From Apoda limacodes (taxonomy: Eukaryota; Arthropoda; Insecta; Lepidoptera; Limacodidae): a stretch of DNA of 64,000 nt. Position numbers and translations under genes: made by a program. This document shows positions 34,521 through 45,839 of this stretch, piece by piece (position 1 is the stretch's first letter; every line of letters begins with the position of its first letter). The notes under the pieces were generated by a model. The model saw only the letters and a list, made by a program, of their open reading frames with translations, made no database searches and had not been told where the DNA came from. The DNA is taken from NCBI GenBank assembly GCA_946406115.1, contig OX291542.1, positions 24,687,321-24,751,320 of the forward strand, in the 5' to 3' direction.

Positions 34521-35678
34521 GTATTAGATGTATGAAAACTAGATTTTCATCCTCAGCCACTGTACCCTTAGGCAGAAAAATCGTTTATTCAGTTTTTTTT
34601 TATTTTATTTTAAATGCAAACCGTAGATATTCACATTTGAAATTCGGTATCGTATTTTTTTCACATTCGTCTTTGTGTAGTAGTGTCTTAGGTGTAGGTC
34701 TTCAAAACGGTCTTAAAAAAGGGAAAAAAAATGTTAAATCTGTTAAAAGTAAAAAAAAAAATTCCTTAATTAAATTTTGTTAATTTGATAATGAGCACCA
34801 TTTTTAGTTTTTTTTGTTACTATTTATTTCTATCAGCAACGGACGATGTAACAATAATTTTAAATGTTGTTTTTTTACTTTTTTAATTTGATTTTCTCTT
34901 GTTTCTCCCGTCAAACTTCCCAAAATCCCGAAAAATGGGTTTTTTCTACCGACAATAGAATCATTCGATCTGGAAACCCTAGATATGAGTGTGGCCGCCG
35001 TGATCTACGCGCACCTATAATATCGACAAGTCCCTGTCTTCAAGGCTATGAAGTCTGTGACAGCTGATATTCTCCTGGATGCATTTCGTTACTAACCAAA
35101 CTCCGAAAACTATTAATAATTCAAAGTGCGTTTTATTGACGGCATTGAGTGCTATGACATCGCATAGGCATTTAAATCGTTCATTTAAATGTTGACAGCG
35201 CAACTGTCAACAAAACGCCCTTTTAGAATTTTAAAGAGGTAGAAATTTCTATTAACAAGTGCCAACTCCTGGAGTTCTATCTCCATTATTTATAATTTTA
35301 ATTTAACACTGAAAATAGGGCTCCGCTCCACTGCATGCACGCTTCGCCTCTAAAGTGAGTACGCCACAGAAACAATTTTTTTAGAGTATTAAATATTAAT
35401 TAAAAAAAAATGAATTTAATATGGTGTATTCTTTACACTTAAATAAATTCCCGTTGAAAAAAGTTTTAAAGTATATTTTCAACAAGGCTATTGTAAACTA
35501 ACAAATTTTTTTCGGACCTCCGCCTTCATTGAAGTTAATAAAAAAAGTTCAAGTACATTTCTGCCGCGGCCCGCAAACGCAGCATAACCGGGCGATCGTG
35601 AGTATGCGGGACGAGGCATAGCCGGAGAACGCATCATAGAGTCCGGTTATGCTGTTGTGGCCAAGGCTTGCATAGTGC
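34521..35678. other. No gene; palindromic patches
   Basis: Includes TGTTGACAGCGCAACTGTCA followed by ACA at 35191, a 9-bp-stem palindrome. GCATAACCGGGCG (35582) and GTCCGGTTATGC (35641) form an inverted pair about 60 bp apart. The frames here lack motifs. Confidence 0.45.
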
Positions 35679-36024
35679 TTTTCTCAAACATGCGTGTAGA
35701 AATATTAATTATATTGACAACTATTGACAATAATAAAAATAGTTTTAATTGTGCCGCCAATTCGCCGCGTTCAAATGTCTATTCCTTTTTTAAAAAAATA
35801 CAATGGCGCATTATTTTTGTTGTGCCTGTCTGAAATTTAAATAAAACTTTATGAGTTATCTTTATAAGAATGTACGGGTTTAAAAAAGATCGTTACTTTT
35901 TAAAACTTTATATTTTTACGGATAAAACATTGCGGGTCGCTCTCTGATTCTTTACTGCAAGTACGATTTATCCCAAAATTGCTTGTGCAAGATAAGGTTG
36001 CATATCGTAGCATGTTTGAGAAAA
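35679..36024 (-). repeat. TIR repeat, copy B (partner at 6040-6415)
   Basis: Ends TTTTCTCAAACATGC and GCATGTTTGAGAAAA are perfect 15-base inverted repeats here. The interior matches copy A inverted. No ORF. Confidence 0.75.
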
Positions 36025-37009
36025 AATATTTTGCTCTAAAATTTTTTACTTAGAGCCCCCCATATATAGGGGTAGTAACCAATATTGAACTGGCGCTTAG
36101 TACCTTGTAAGTACCCTGACTCAAAATTTAAGGATTTACCCGCCCACCGCATATGAAAGTTCGAAACACAGCTACTTTATATCACGTGCACTTGAGCAAG
36201 ACAAAAGACCACAGTGCTTTTAATTATAAGTTAACGTGAGCGTCAAATTGGTTTTTAGGTATTTACTGGAAAACTAACTCGATTTTTTAGATTTCAGTAG
36301 TATCAACCATGGACTATTTAGTTGGCTAGCAATTAATATGAATTTTAATGTTATACGATAACGAATAGCGGTTAAAAACCAAAAAAAAAACTAATAGAAA
36401 ACAGTTTTTTTTCTATTGAGGTAAATAAATGCCATCGCGTTTTTGGTAAGAAAGTACCTAAGTCTAAGCCATTAGATTTATGTTCTTCTATATACAATAC
36501 TGAATACAAGTATTGTTTTTTTCCATTTTAAAGACTGTTTCTTGGCATTGGTCTGCCTCTTAAATTGTTCCACTTCTGTATTTCTACGAAAATGACATTA
36601 TTTTAGGGTACCCGAAGGGGCTAACCGGAGCCCTATTGATGTCACGTGTCCGTCTGTCCGTCCGTCGTCTGTCACACAGGTTTTACAGCCAAACGGTAAT
36701 TGATGTTTCCGGATTTTCCTAAGACTAAAACCTTTTGTGTCATCGAATTCCTCAAATATGTTTTAGTAATTTTAAGCCTCGAAAAACTCCTTTTAGCAGA
36801 CGCAACTGTACAGGCATGTTGGCAATAATTGTCACGAATATTTCGATAGTGGGGTAAATTTCAGTTATTTTTTTTTCTATTATGTATTTTTTACGGGGAA
36901 TAAATCAACTTTAACCCGGATTCGACCTTTTAATACAATCTCAGTTCGGTTTACATCAGTAATTGTTACGGGCCACAAACCGGGGCATTTTGAGGGTTCA
37001 GATTTTCCA
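36025..37009. other. Repeat debris, no gene
   Basis: At 36600-36670 TTTTAGGGTACCCGAAGGGG and CGTCTGTCCGTCCGTCGTCT mark an inverted copy of the GACGGACGGACAGAC repeat family. Nothing else stands out. Confidence 0.5.
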
Positions 37010-37985
37010 TTTCAGCAGTCATGGATGTAGACATAGACTCGGGCTCAGATTCGCGTTCTTGACTGGATAGCGTTGACGGCTACCTAAGAGACAGTAATGT
37101 AGTTAATTCATCATCATCCTCGCTGATTTTACTTGATGACGGCGGCGGCACACATGATGTTGTGGAAGAAATGTTTTCAGCTGGATCAAGATTAGAATCA
37201 CTTTCAGTCAATAAATGTTTTGTAGAGTTTCTTGATTATCACTTTTTATATATTTATACAAAGATCGTCGTAGATTTTCTTCTACCTGCTTTGTTTTGAT
37301 AGCTCGTTTCCTTTTTGAACTACCTGACTCAAATTTTCTATCGGCATCACGATCACGCGAACTCGTTTCGTAAATCTTGTTTTATGTCGCACAGTCAGAA
37401 ATATTTTTGAAGTATCACACAGTTGTTTTACACTTTTTCAGCTTACTCAACACTTCAAATACTATAATTTACACTTTTCCAGCTCACTCAATACTTAAAT
37501 TACTAAATATATAATATTCAATAAATTTAAAGATACGTACGGTACGTAACGACTTGTAACTCATATTGTTAGCAAAATAATACCAAGGTGACAAGAGTTG
37601 ACGAACGAAATGAAACACGGGGATTCCCCGAGCGATAGAGAGAACAGAACGAGCAGAACATTATGTCCCGACTCTCGAGCTGACTCGAGTGCTATGCGAT
37701 TAAAAAAACCGATCTTCAAGTGTTTCGAGGCGCGATATTCAAGTACTATATAATATATTTTTCAATTAAGTATGTTTTGAATGAATGAATTAGATAACTA
37801 ACTTTTTTTTTAATTTACCGATTAACCTGAATAGACAATTAGAAATCAAAATCAAAAGTTTAAAAAAAAATAGTTAAAAAAATCTATACTTTTTAAAATT
37901 GCTTGGGTTGTTGCGCGAGGCCCCTGCAAGAGCGAGGCCCCGGGCGACTGCCCTGTTCGCCACCCCCTAAGGCCGCCACTGGGTA
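37010..37985 (-). mobile_element. Decayed hAT element (ZMYM-like transposase N-terminus)
   Basis: The minus strand near 37370-37220 reads a basic stretch RKFESGSSKRKRAIKTKQVE then RSLYKYI, like the region before the TTF finger in ZMYM1-like hAT transposases. Stops follow. At 37905-37982 the minus strand reads CAGTGGCGGCCTTAGGGGG, GGGCAGTCGCCCGGGGCCTC, resembling hAT ends of this group. The other end was not located, so the left border is a guess. Confidence 0.5.
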
Positions 37986-38575
37986 TTAATATTATTATTA
38001 ATCAAATTATATATAAGTACTTAATTGTAAATCTATGAAATTAAAATGTAAGTAAGAAAATAATTGATTTTTGGTGTATTACAATTTTAATGAATTAAAT
38101 TCTAAAAATATGTTTATTTATGCTAGTAAGTGTAATTGGGTAGTAGAATAAATGGCTTTATATTTTATTTATATGAACCCATAAGGCTAAATGGGGCGCG
38201 AAAAAAAAAAACCTACTGCATGGCGTGAAAATCGTCTTTTGAGGCTCGTTGAGTAGATACATTCTGTATTTTTTGTTTTCAAAAATATTGGAAAACTGTT
38301 TTTATAAAATTTCTTCCGAAGAATTTTTTAATTTCCAATTGATGAACTTAACGTTTGGTGATAATGTTCATTATTACGCATATTTTACTAAAAAATACCA
38401 ATATTGGTAAATCATATTTTTTCTTTGATATATTTCTTCACAACCAACTTGATTTTGCTGTCAAATGCGGAGGATTTTAAAAATTTTAAATTATTTTTCA
38501 AAATAGGCAAGTTACATTAGTACAACTTAGCTTAATAAACATGCATTGAAGAGCAGACAAACTAAGACACTTTTT
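37986..38575. other. AT-rich DNA, no feature seen
   Basis: No supported ORF, repeat or exon. Confidence 0.4.
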
Positions 38576-38766
38576 TGGCTCTCATACTAGGTAGTCCTGT
38601 ATTATGAGAGCCAGAAAACAAACTAACGATATTAAGGGGTGTAAAGACATATGTTAGATATTGAATACATACTAGAGTTATAAGTACATTAAGAGAAAAA
38701 TAAAAAGTAGGCGAGCTAAGATATGTCTGGCTCTCATACTAGGTAATCCTGTGTTATGAGAGCCAG
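38576..38766. repeat. Two copies of a 12-bp-stem hairpin, 151 bp apart
   Basis: TGGCTCTCATACTAGGTAGT...TTATGAGAGCCAG at 38576-38614 and CTGGCTCTCATACTAGGTAA...TTATGAGAGCCAG at 38727-38766. Stem and loop are both conserved, as are flanking words (AACATGTTAG / ACATATGTTAG, ATTACAGACTTATAA / CATACTAGAGTTATAA), suggesting a diverged tandem unit of about 150 bp. Confidence 0.65.
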
Positions 38767-39119
38767 TGGGGGAAGACAAAAATTAGAAGGTGTGCAAGCA
38801 ACATGTTAGGTATAGATTACAGACTTATAAGCTACATAATAAATCCAATAATAGATTAAACTAATTAAAACTAAACTAATACCACTACAGAAGTTTGCGG
38901 TTACTGTGCGAGTGTAGGTGTGTAAGTAAGTATATGTGCGAGGGCGTGTGCATGAGTGCTTGCTGGTGATTGTGCATTTGTGTGTAAGATTTCTTAAGAT
39001 TTTGGGAGCGGTCATGTGTAAGTGAGAATAAGAATGATTATATATATATATAAATAGGATAGAAGGGATTCACTCACAAATTATAAATAATTCTGCCATT
39101 CGGACGGCTTTTGTTCTAT

Positions 39120-39735
39120 ATTTGGTAAGGAACCCTAAATGTGCAACATACGACACGCACTTGGCTGATTTTTTTAACACTGGCAACAAATATACAGGCG
39201 ATCGCAGCAGTGACAATAATGTTATTTTAGTATGTTTTAGTAAAACATCAAGTGCCAGAACATTAACTTGGTTGTAGGTACGATAAGTATGTGCCAGAAT
39301 AAGGTAATGACATGTAGTGGGCAACTTTACCACCTTCTAGCAGGAGTAAGTACTTCCTTTTTTAGGGCTCCGTAGCCAAAGGGTAGAAAAACCGTCCGTC
39401 CGTCTGTCACCAGGCTACACACACGATATATTTAACGTTAATTTTGAAAAGGTGAAATCAACAGTTCTTTACTAGGCAACTGACTTTTTTACATATTTTT
39501 TAATAAATCAATGTCAAACATATACAGCATTAACACAAACGTGATTTGTTTGCTTGTTTTTGCTCAATATTTTGATAACGGCAACAGGTAGACGCTTGAA
39601 ATATTTACAGAATATTTAGTTATATATTCACTTTTAATTCAATTAAATTAAAATAAAATAAATATTTAAGCCGTTTTTATAGATAATGGTACGGAACCCT
39701 TCGTGCGATAGCTCGACTCGCACTTGGCTGATTTT
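39120..39735 (-). repeat. Lepidopteran dispersed repeat, inverted, with a partial second copy
   Basis: Starts at 39362 with TTAGGGCTCCGTAGCCAAAG, GTCCGTCCGTCTGTCACCAG and ends near CGACTCGCACTTGGCTGATT (39715-39735), the inverse of 12052-12350. A shorter piece at 39125-39172 shares AAGGAACCCTAAATGTG and CGCACTTGGCTGA. 38770-39119 holds only a TA microsatellite (about 39036) and no gene. Confidence 0.65.
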
Positions 39736-39849
39736 TTTTTAATCTTCAAACGGGCCTTTTCTGTTCTATTCAAACTTTTGAATTATTTGATTTTGATTTA
39801 ATATCTTTATTCGCCATACTTCATACGAAAAGTATTTCGATGTGGCTTT

Positions 39850-41560
39850 CCTTCCTTTATTCTAAAAGGTATATATGATAATACCTACTTACGTGTGTAG
39901 GTACCCCAACAAGACTGAATTGGACCTTTTCACAAACAAAAAGAAAATTCAAATGACTACCGTGCCAAAACTATTTGACATTGAGCTTACCCTCTCGAGC
40001 GATGTCAAATACCTTGGGGTAATTTTAGACAACAAGCTGAATTGGAGTAAGCATCTAAGCACAAAAGCAATGCAGAAGACTATAGGCAAAAAAAATTGGG
40101 CCTTAAGCCATCCATAACCCTATGGCTTTATGTAGCCATAATACGACCGATGATAACGTATGGTGCAGTAGTTTGGTGGCACCGAACTCAGTTAAGCACT
40201 GTAAAAAACAAACTGCAAAACCTGCAACGCCTTGCCTGCTGGGCAACCACAGGCGGTATGAAAACGACCCCCACGACAGCACTAGAGGTCATTCTTAATC
40301 TCAGACCCCTTCATCTTGTTATACAATAAGAAGCTGCTGCTGCAGCCATACGACTTGAGAAAGTAGGGCTCTGGAAACGGGACAACAGAATCACTCATGC
40401 TCGTCTCAAGGAGGAAGTAGGTAACAAGCTTCCATGATAGAGGCGACATGTGACATCATTCCAAAAACCTTTGTTTTCGACAAAAGATACTGCATCCAGC
40501 TTCATGAGGGAAAGAGGATAGCTCTGGCAAGCATGAAGTTAGGATCTGCACTGCTGGCTGTAAAACAGAGTCTGGAACGGGCGCGGGAGTGTTCTCGCAT
40601 GACCTGAACATCACCATATCAACGACCTTGGGTGCACTCAACACCATCTTTCAGGCAGAATTACGAGTATTACCCGAGCTGCAACAGCGGTCCTGTCTAG
40701 AGACATAAGCGATGCATCTATACGCATCATCACCGACAGTGCCGCTGTGCTACAAGCTCTCAAAGACAATCGCATTAACAGTGGACTAATCCTGGAGTAT
40801 CACTATAAACTGGAAAAAATTGCATTGAAGAACCGGGTTACTCTTCAATGGATACGTGGTCATAGTGGGTCTCTAGGCAATGATGCGGCAGATCAGGTGG
40901 CAAAGAGAGGATCGAGCAATAAAATTTTGAGACCCGAACCAATCATACCGATACCTTTTACACAACTCAAAACGTGGTTACGTGACAGAACCCTACAACT
41001 ACACAACAAACCGACAAACTGCAACAACTGCAGACAAACCAAGAATGTTCTTACATCCTTGGACGCAAATCTGTCGCACAAGCTGTTACAACTTAGAAAA
41101 AATCTACGCTACATAGTTGGCATATTAACTGGTCACTGCCCGCTAAACAAACACTTTTTCAATATCGACGTTACCGACAGTCCTCTATGCAGGGGCTGCA
41201 TGAAAGCCGAGGAGACACCTGCTCACGTGGTTCTACATTGCAAAAGCGTGAGCGACCAACGGACAAGGCTCCTTAAGAATCCACAAACCATGAGAGAGGC
41301 GCTGAATAACATCAGATGCCTCCTTGATTTCTGGACGGAGCTGGGATGGTATGGGAACCAATGAAATGAACCGGTTGCCTACGTACAATGCCCTATCATG
41401 AGGCTAAGTGCGAAAATCATAAGCCCAACTAACTGACTATGAATGTAGGTACTTATATTATTCGCATTTTTTTAAATTTTGGTCAACGTACCTAGATCGT
41501 TAATAACAAAAATATTAGTCAACCTAGATAAATACTTATCAAATAAAAAAAAATGTTTCA
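39850..41560 (+). pseudogene. LINE with RNase H domain, 5'-truncated
   Basis: 39930-40090 reads VKYLGVILDNKLNWSKHL, the end of an RT thumb; then LYVAIIRPMITYGAVVWW and LQRLACWATTGGMKTTPT. After stops and shifts, 40700-41364 reads an RNase H: ITDSAAVLQAL, VTLQWIRGHSGSLGNDAADQ (D and H positions kept), and then a C-terminal zinc-knuckle-like GHCPLNKHFF...CRGCMKAEETPAHVVLHC. This RT-RNase H order occurs in I/LOA/R1-type LINEs. An A-rich end lies near 41550. Several stops make it inactive. Confidence 0.82.
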
Positions 41561-42049
41561 AAATAAAGAAGTATCATAGTATCGCCGATTCGCAGAATTG
41601 AATCAGAAAATTGGCCTGAATTCAGCTGCAAACGTTGCAATTCCTTTTGTTTCGCTTGTTGCAGTTTTACTGTTCACTGCCCGTAATATTTTGGTTCGTT
41701 TCATATTTTATTTACTTTGTAAGCATTGTTATTCAATAGCTAATTAAGCATATTGGACAGACGGGTTTTAAATTGAGCTTATAGTTTTTGATCATCCAAT
41801 TGTATATTTATTTTGTTATAAAACTTTCTATTTAAGTGTAAGAGGTATAATATCAAGCTGTTTTTCCCCATACAACTGTTTCCTTCCTGGATTTTATCAT
41901 ATTAGACCTATCATTTTTAAATATGATATATATAACTGGGGCCCTGCAAAAGTCCAAAAAAATCTTCAATTTTATGACATTTTCAGGCGTGCCCTGTACG
42001 AATTTGTAAAATGTTTTTTTAAAAATCATTTGTTTTTAATAATAATAAT
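41561..42049. other. No gene seen
   Basis: AT-rich with a TAA microsatellite just before the next SINE. No supported ORF. Confidence 0.4.
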
Positions 42050-42300
42050 AATAAATATTTTTGGACAATACACACAGCGCCGTCTGGTCCCAAAGTAAGT
42101 AAAGCTTGTGCCAGACGACGGACACAAATACATATATATTACTTTTCTTTGTAAATACATACATATCAAACATTAATACACCCAGACTCAAAACAAACAC
42201 AAATGATTGTCACCTAAATATTTGTCCAGTGCAGGAATCGAGCCTACACCCTCTGAACAGCAACCAGCCACACTACCAACTAGGCTGCGAGGGAATCGTA
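42050..42300 (-). repeat. tRNA-derived SINE, copy 5
   Basis: Minus-strand CTCGCAGCCTAGTTGGTAGT and GGCTCGATTCCTGCACTGG head, then TTGAGTCTGGGTG body and CCAAAAATATTTATTATTATT tail (split here by description). A GACAGACAGACAGGCTAACG / GGGTACGGAACCC repeat end follows at 42350-42400. Confidence 0.8.
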
Positions 42301-42400
42301 GTCGGAGGAAATCGTATGATTTTGATGATTATGACTAGGTATAATCGGACAGACAGACAGGCTAACGGACAAACGTAAGCTTAGTAATAGGGTACGGAAC

Positions 42401-43164
42401 CCAAAAAAAGCAAGTATTTAATTTTTTTTAGAATAAGAAAATAAAATCACCCCCTGCACCTCTTACATATAAGGTAAAAAGGTACAACACAGGGTGGCGG
42501 GTGTTGCCTGCCTACACAGTGGTAGCGGTAATGGAAAACTGTTCTTCAGTTCAATAGTGAGGGTGTAAATAGTGCCTAGCCTACGCCGAGTGCGTTCTAA
42601 TGGACATATATTCCTAAGTAATAAAAAGTAAGCAAGTACCTATAGAATTAAGCATAAATTATTTATCTACTTTTACAAAACTTAGGTCTAAGTCTTTTAT
42701 GCTATGCTATGCGCCCCTATGCTACATAAAAATAAAAAAATAATAATTGTTTTTAGTAGCTGACTAACTTATTTATATTACCTACTAAATGTTTCAGTAC
42801 ATATTGTATACTTGTTAGCTGATTATCAAAGTATTGTATTATTACTTAAAATAGAACTTCTTGCCAGCTCTTTTTGGCATAAATTAACATTGTATCGACG
42901 ATTCAAAAGTGTTCTCAGAAAGCTATTTCAATGACATTGTTTGATTTGATTTATCCATTTTGGTCAAGTCATTCAGAGAAAAAAATGTCACGTCAGGAGT
43001 GGCCTGACAGAAATGAAACCCTTATGTGTTTTTTAGTAAAAGTATATGTATGTAAGTACTGCAGCAATCGGGGGCGTAATGCTGCTTTCACTAAAAAAAT
43101 AACTCTAGGTACGGGATCTATCTGCTTAATCAAAACTAGGTATATTCGGGCGACCTTTTTTATG
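42401..43164. other. No gene seen
   Basis: The 87-codon frame at 42931-43194 has no motif and runs into a repeat. Confidence 0.4.
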
Positions 43165-43675
43165 TTTAGGGTTCCGTACCCGAAGGGTAATTAGGATTAT
43201 TACTATGGCTCCGCTGTCCGTCCGTCCGTCCGTCTGCCACCAGGCTGTATCTCATGAACCGTGATAGACAGTTGAAATTTTCACAGAAGATGTATTTCTG
43301 TGGCCGCTATAACAACAAATAATAAAAATAGAATAAAATAAATATTTAAGGGGTATGGGAGCCCCATACAGCAAACTTAATTTTTTTCGCAAGATTTTGT
43401 TCGATATTAATATTTGCAACAGGTAGACGCTTCGCGCGTCCGGTTATTTAGATAATGGGTGCTTCATACGCCTAAACCCTGTAATGGGACCTTGCGCGTG
43501 CGAGGGGTTAAAATATGCACAGTATATTTAGTTATATAGTCACTTTAAAAATCAATAATTAAATTAAAATAAAACAAATTTTTAAGGGGGGCTCCCATAA
43601 AACAAACGTGATTTTTATAGATAATGGTACGCAACCCTTCGTGCGCGAGTCCAACTCGAACTTGGCCGATTTGAT
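43165..43675 (-). repeat. Lepidopteran dispersed repeat, inverted, long copy
   Basis: TTAGGGTTCCGTACCCGAAG at the left, CGTCCGTCCGTCCGTCTGCC, TCACAGAAGATGTATTTCTG, and CGAGTCCAACTCGAACTTGG at the right, the inverse order of 12052-12350. The middle contains an extra partial copy (about 43420-43620), so this may be two nested or tandem copies. 43676-44215 holds a TATA-rich microsatellite (about 43825) and nothing else I can name. Confidence 0.7.
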
Positions 43676-44215
43676 TTTTTATCTGATTCGATCATCATTA
43701 AGTTAATGTTCCTATTCTATGCGACAAACAAAGGTAACTTAACTCCTCATATCCTTGGTGTCCAATGTCACCCTTTCTGTACCCTCTTGTTTATAGGTTT
43801 ACAATTGCTTTGAGAGCCTAATATATATATTTATATATATATCCTGTAAGAGATGCGCCAATATTTGACACAAGAGTGCCTGGATATTCTACTGGCTACA
43901 CAGAGCCATTCTGTAATCTTAGGTATTCCTGGTAAAATACGGAAATCGGTCCTCCAAATTGACTAGATTTTCCGGATCTATATTGAACACCTGAATGTCA
44001 TCTTATGGAAAAAAGGACCAACCTAGCATTCTGATAGTTTTTATTTAAACTACCTGATTCCGTCTCTTACAGCTCCGTTATATCACAATGAAGTATTTAC
44101 TGCGATTAGACGTTCGCTAGCATTTCTACTACCTTTTAACCTAACGAGAGGTCGTAACCTCTACAGTACCTATTTTTATTTTGCTTAAAGGAATGAGTAT
44201 ATTCAGATTGTTGGT

Positions 44216-44480
44216 GTTTGATACCACTAAGGTTGCAAACAAGCTTGCAGTCCACCGGATGGTAAGCGGTCACCGTAGCATACGGACGGTTGCAACACCA
44301 GGGGAATCACCCACATGTTGCCGACCCTTTAAAAATCTTATAAGCTTATTCCACAACACAAGCGTTCGCGGAAGGAAGTTTCCCAGAAACCGCACTGTAC
44401 GCGACCATTTAGGTTCTAAAGTGTGAGAATGAATTCCCTGCCGAAGGTGAGCGGTGCGATGGTAAAAAGTAGCCGTGAGC
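44216..44480 (-). repeat. CR1/Jockey-type LINE 3' end
   Basis: ACCACTAAGGTTGCAAACAAGC...GGTAAGCGGTCACCG...CGTTCGCGGAAGGAAGTTTC matches the inverted tail at 10240-10510 and the copies at 49836 and 63630. Confidence 0.8.
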
Positions 44481-44870
44481 ATCATTTCGAAAAAAAGAAT
44501 GAATGTATTATTTAGTACATTATGACAAAAGTGAGCGAAGCTGCTCATGCAGAGCTCACGAGTGTCATACGACTGTTTTCAATACACTTGAAGGACATTA
44601 AATACGTACATTAGTGTTTAACACACATACGTGTTGCAAAAAGTTGATATTTAATGAAGTCTAATAGTTTTAATATGTTTTTGACAAAAACGTTGGATAC
44701 ATTTTTCCAAGAAGAATATCCTAGTGCAAGCGCATACTTTGCTAGGGAAAGTGATGTTTTATGATTAATGTGACTGTAAAGTTTTTTTTTAATTTATTTA
44801 CTACTGGGGGCAAACGAGCGCGCAACAAAAAGCTTGGCCTTAAAAAGTCTTTTGGTAATTTTTTACATTA

Positions 44871-45074
44871 TCAATAATAGAGATTTTTGCGTGAAAATAA
44901 TTTATATGAATGAAGGTGCATTCCCTTCGAGAACGACCGCTGGTATTCTTCCAAAGTGACATTCTCAAGCCTATTTTGCATGTCGTCTTTACTATCCCTT
45001 ACTAACTGACAAGTACTAAGCACAAGAATTCCTATCACTGTAAATAAATATTTTCGTAGCAAATATGCAGTCAA
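44871..45074 (-). CDS. Weak candidate: signal-peptide-like ORF or first exon
   Basis: The minus-strand ATG at 45074 opens MTAYLLRKYLFTVIGILVLS, a basic start with a hydrophobic core as in signal peptides, then charged sequence (67 codons in all). A GTAAGG donor-like site follows codon 24 in phase 0, so it could be a short first exon. No partner exon was found to the left and no family is recognised. A tRNA-like element sits directly upstream, which argues against a promoter there. Chance is a real possibility. Confidence 0.2.
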   Translation of the reverse strand: MTAYLLRKYLFTVIGILVLSTCQLVRDSKDDMQNRLENVTLEEYQRSFSKGMHLHSYKLFSRKNLYY

Positions 45075-45079
45075 AAGAT

Positions 45080-45160
45080 TAACCTCGAGCCAGGACTTGA
45101 ACCTGCATCGATCATAACAATCTGTGTAAGTGCTCTACCAATTGAACTATCGAGGCACAA
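45080..45160 (-). repeat. tRNA-derived element (pseudo-tRNA)
   Basis: On the minus strand: GCCTCGATAGTTCAATTGGT (acceptor and D arm, A box), then GCAGGTTCAAGTCCTGG (T arm, B box) and CTCGAGG. The acceptor arms pair only with a one-base slip, one T-stem pair is a G-G mismatch, and the anticodon region is two bases too long. I therefore read it as a SINE head or pseudogene, not a working tRNA. Confidence 0.6.
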
Positions 45161-45839
45161 GTCTGACCGATGAAAATCCCAACTACTTTTAGCTCTAGTA
45201 ATACGCTCGCTGCGTACCTACGTCTCAAACAAATGCTAGTGAAATATAAAGTTCTACTTTATCAATCTTACAAACACACACAATTGTATATAATTACAGT
45301 AAGCTTACTCTGTCCGTCTGTTTATCTGTCCACCTTTGAAAGGCTTTTTCTTTCAGACCAAAGTATGTAAAAGCCTGAAAATTTTCAAAGTATATGTGTT
45401 ATAATAGCGGATTTCCTAACAAGTAATAAATAAAAAACATGATTTTGTTATTTTTGCACTATTATAAAAACGGTAACACATACAAGCTTCAAACATAAAA
45501 CGATTATTTTGAATATTATTATGTAAGCTCCATGAAAATTCATCATTCATATCAAAGAAAATTCCATGCGTTTAATAAAATAATTATTACTAAAATTTCT
45601 TAGTAAAACGGCAACTTCATATGTGAACAAACACCTATAATAGTACTCTACAGTTTAAATGTGGTACGGTCGCTAGTGTCGTGTTAATTCACCCCATTTT
45701 AATATGGTAAGTGTAGTTTTGATTTTTGACCACCGGATCAGAAAAGTTTCGCCTTTCATGAAAATTCTACTACTTTTTCTTAATTTCAATCGAAAATTTC
45801 TTATAGTATGCGGTTGGTCTTAAAATGCTGTCGCTAAAA
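45161..45839. other. 3' flank of the REJ gene, no feature seen
   Basis: Short frames only. ATTAAA-type signals exist on the minus strand near 45696 and 45571, but no AATAAA close to the apparent stop. Confidence 0.4.

Noticed and set aside
45080..45160. Functional tRNA gene on the minus strand
   Set aside because: A and B boxes are present, but the acceptor stem pairs only with a slip, the T stem has a mismatch and the anticodon arm is too long.
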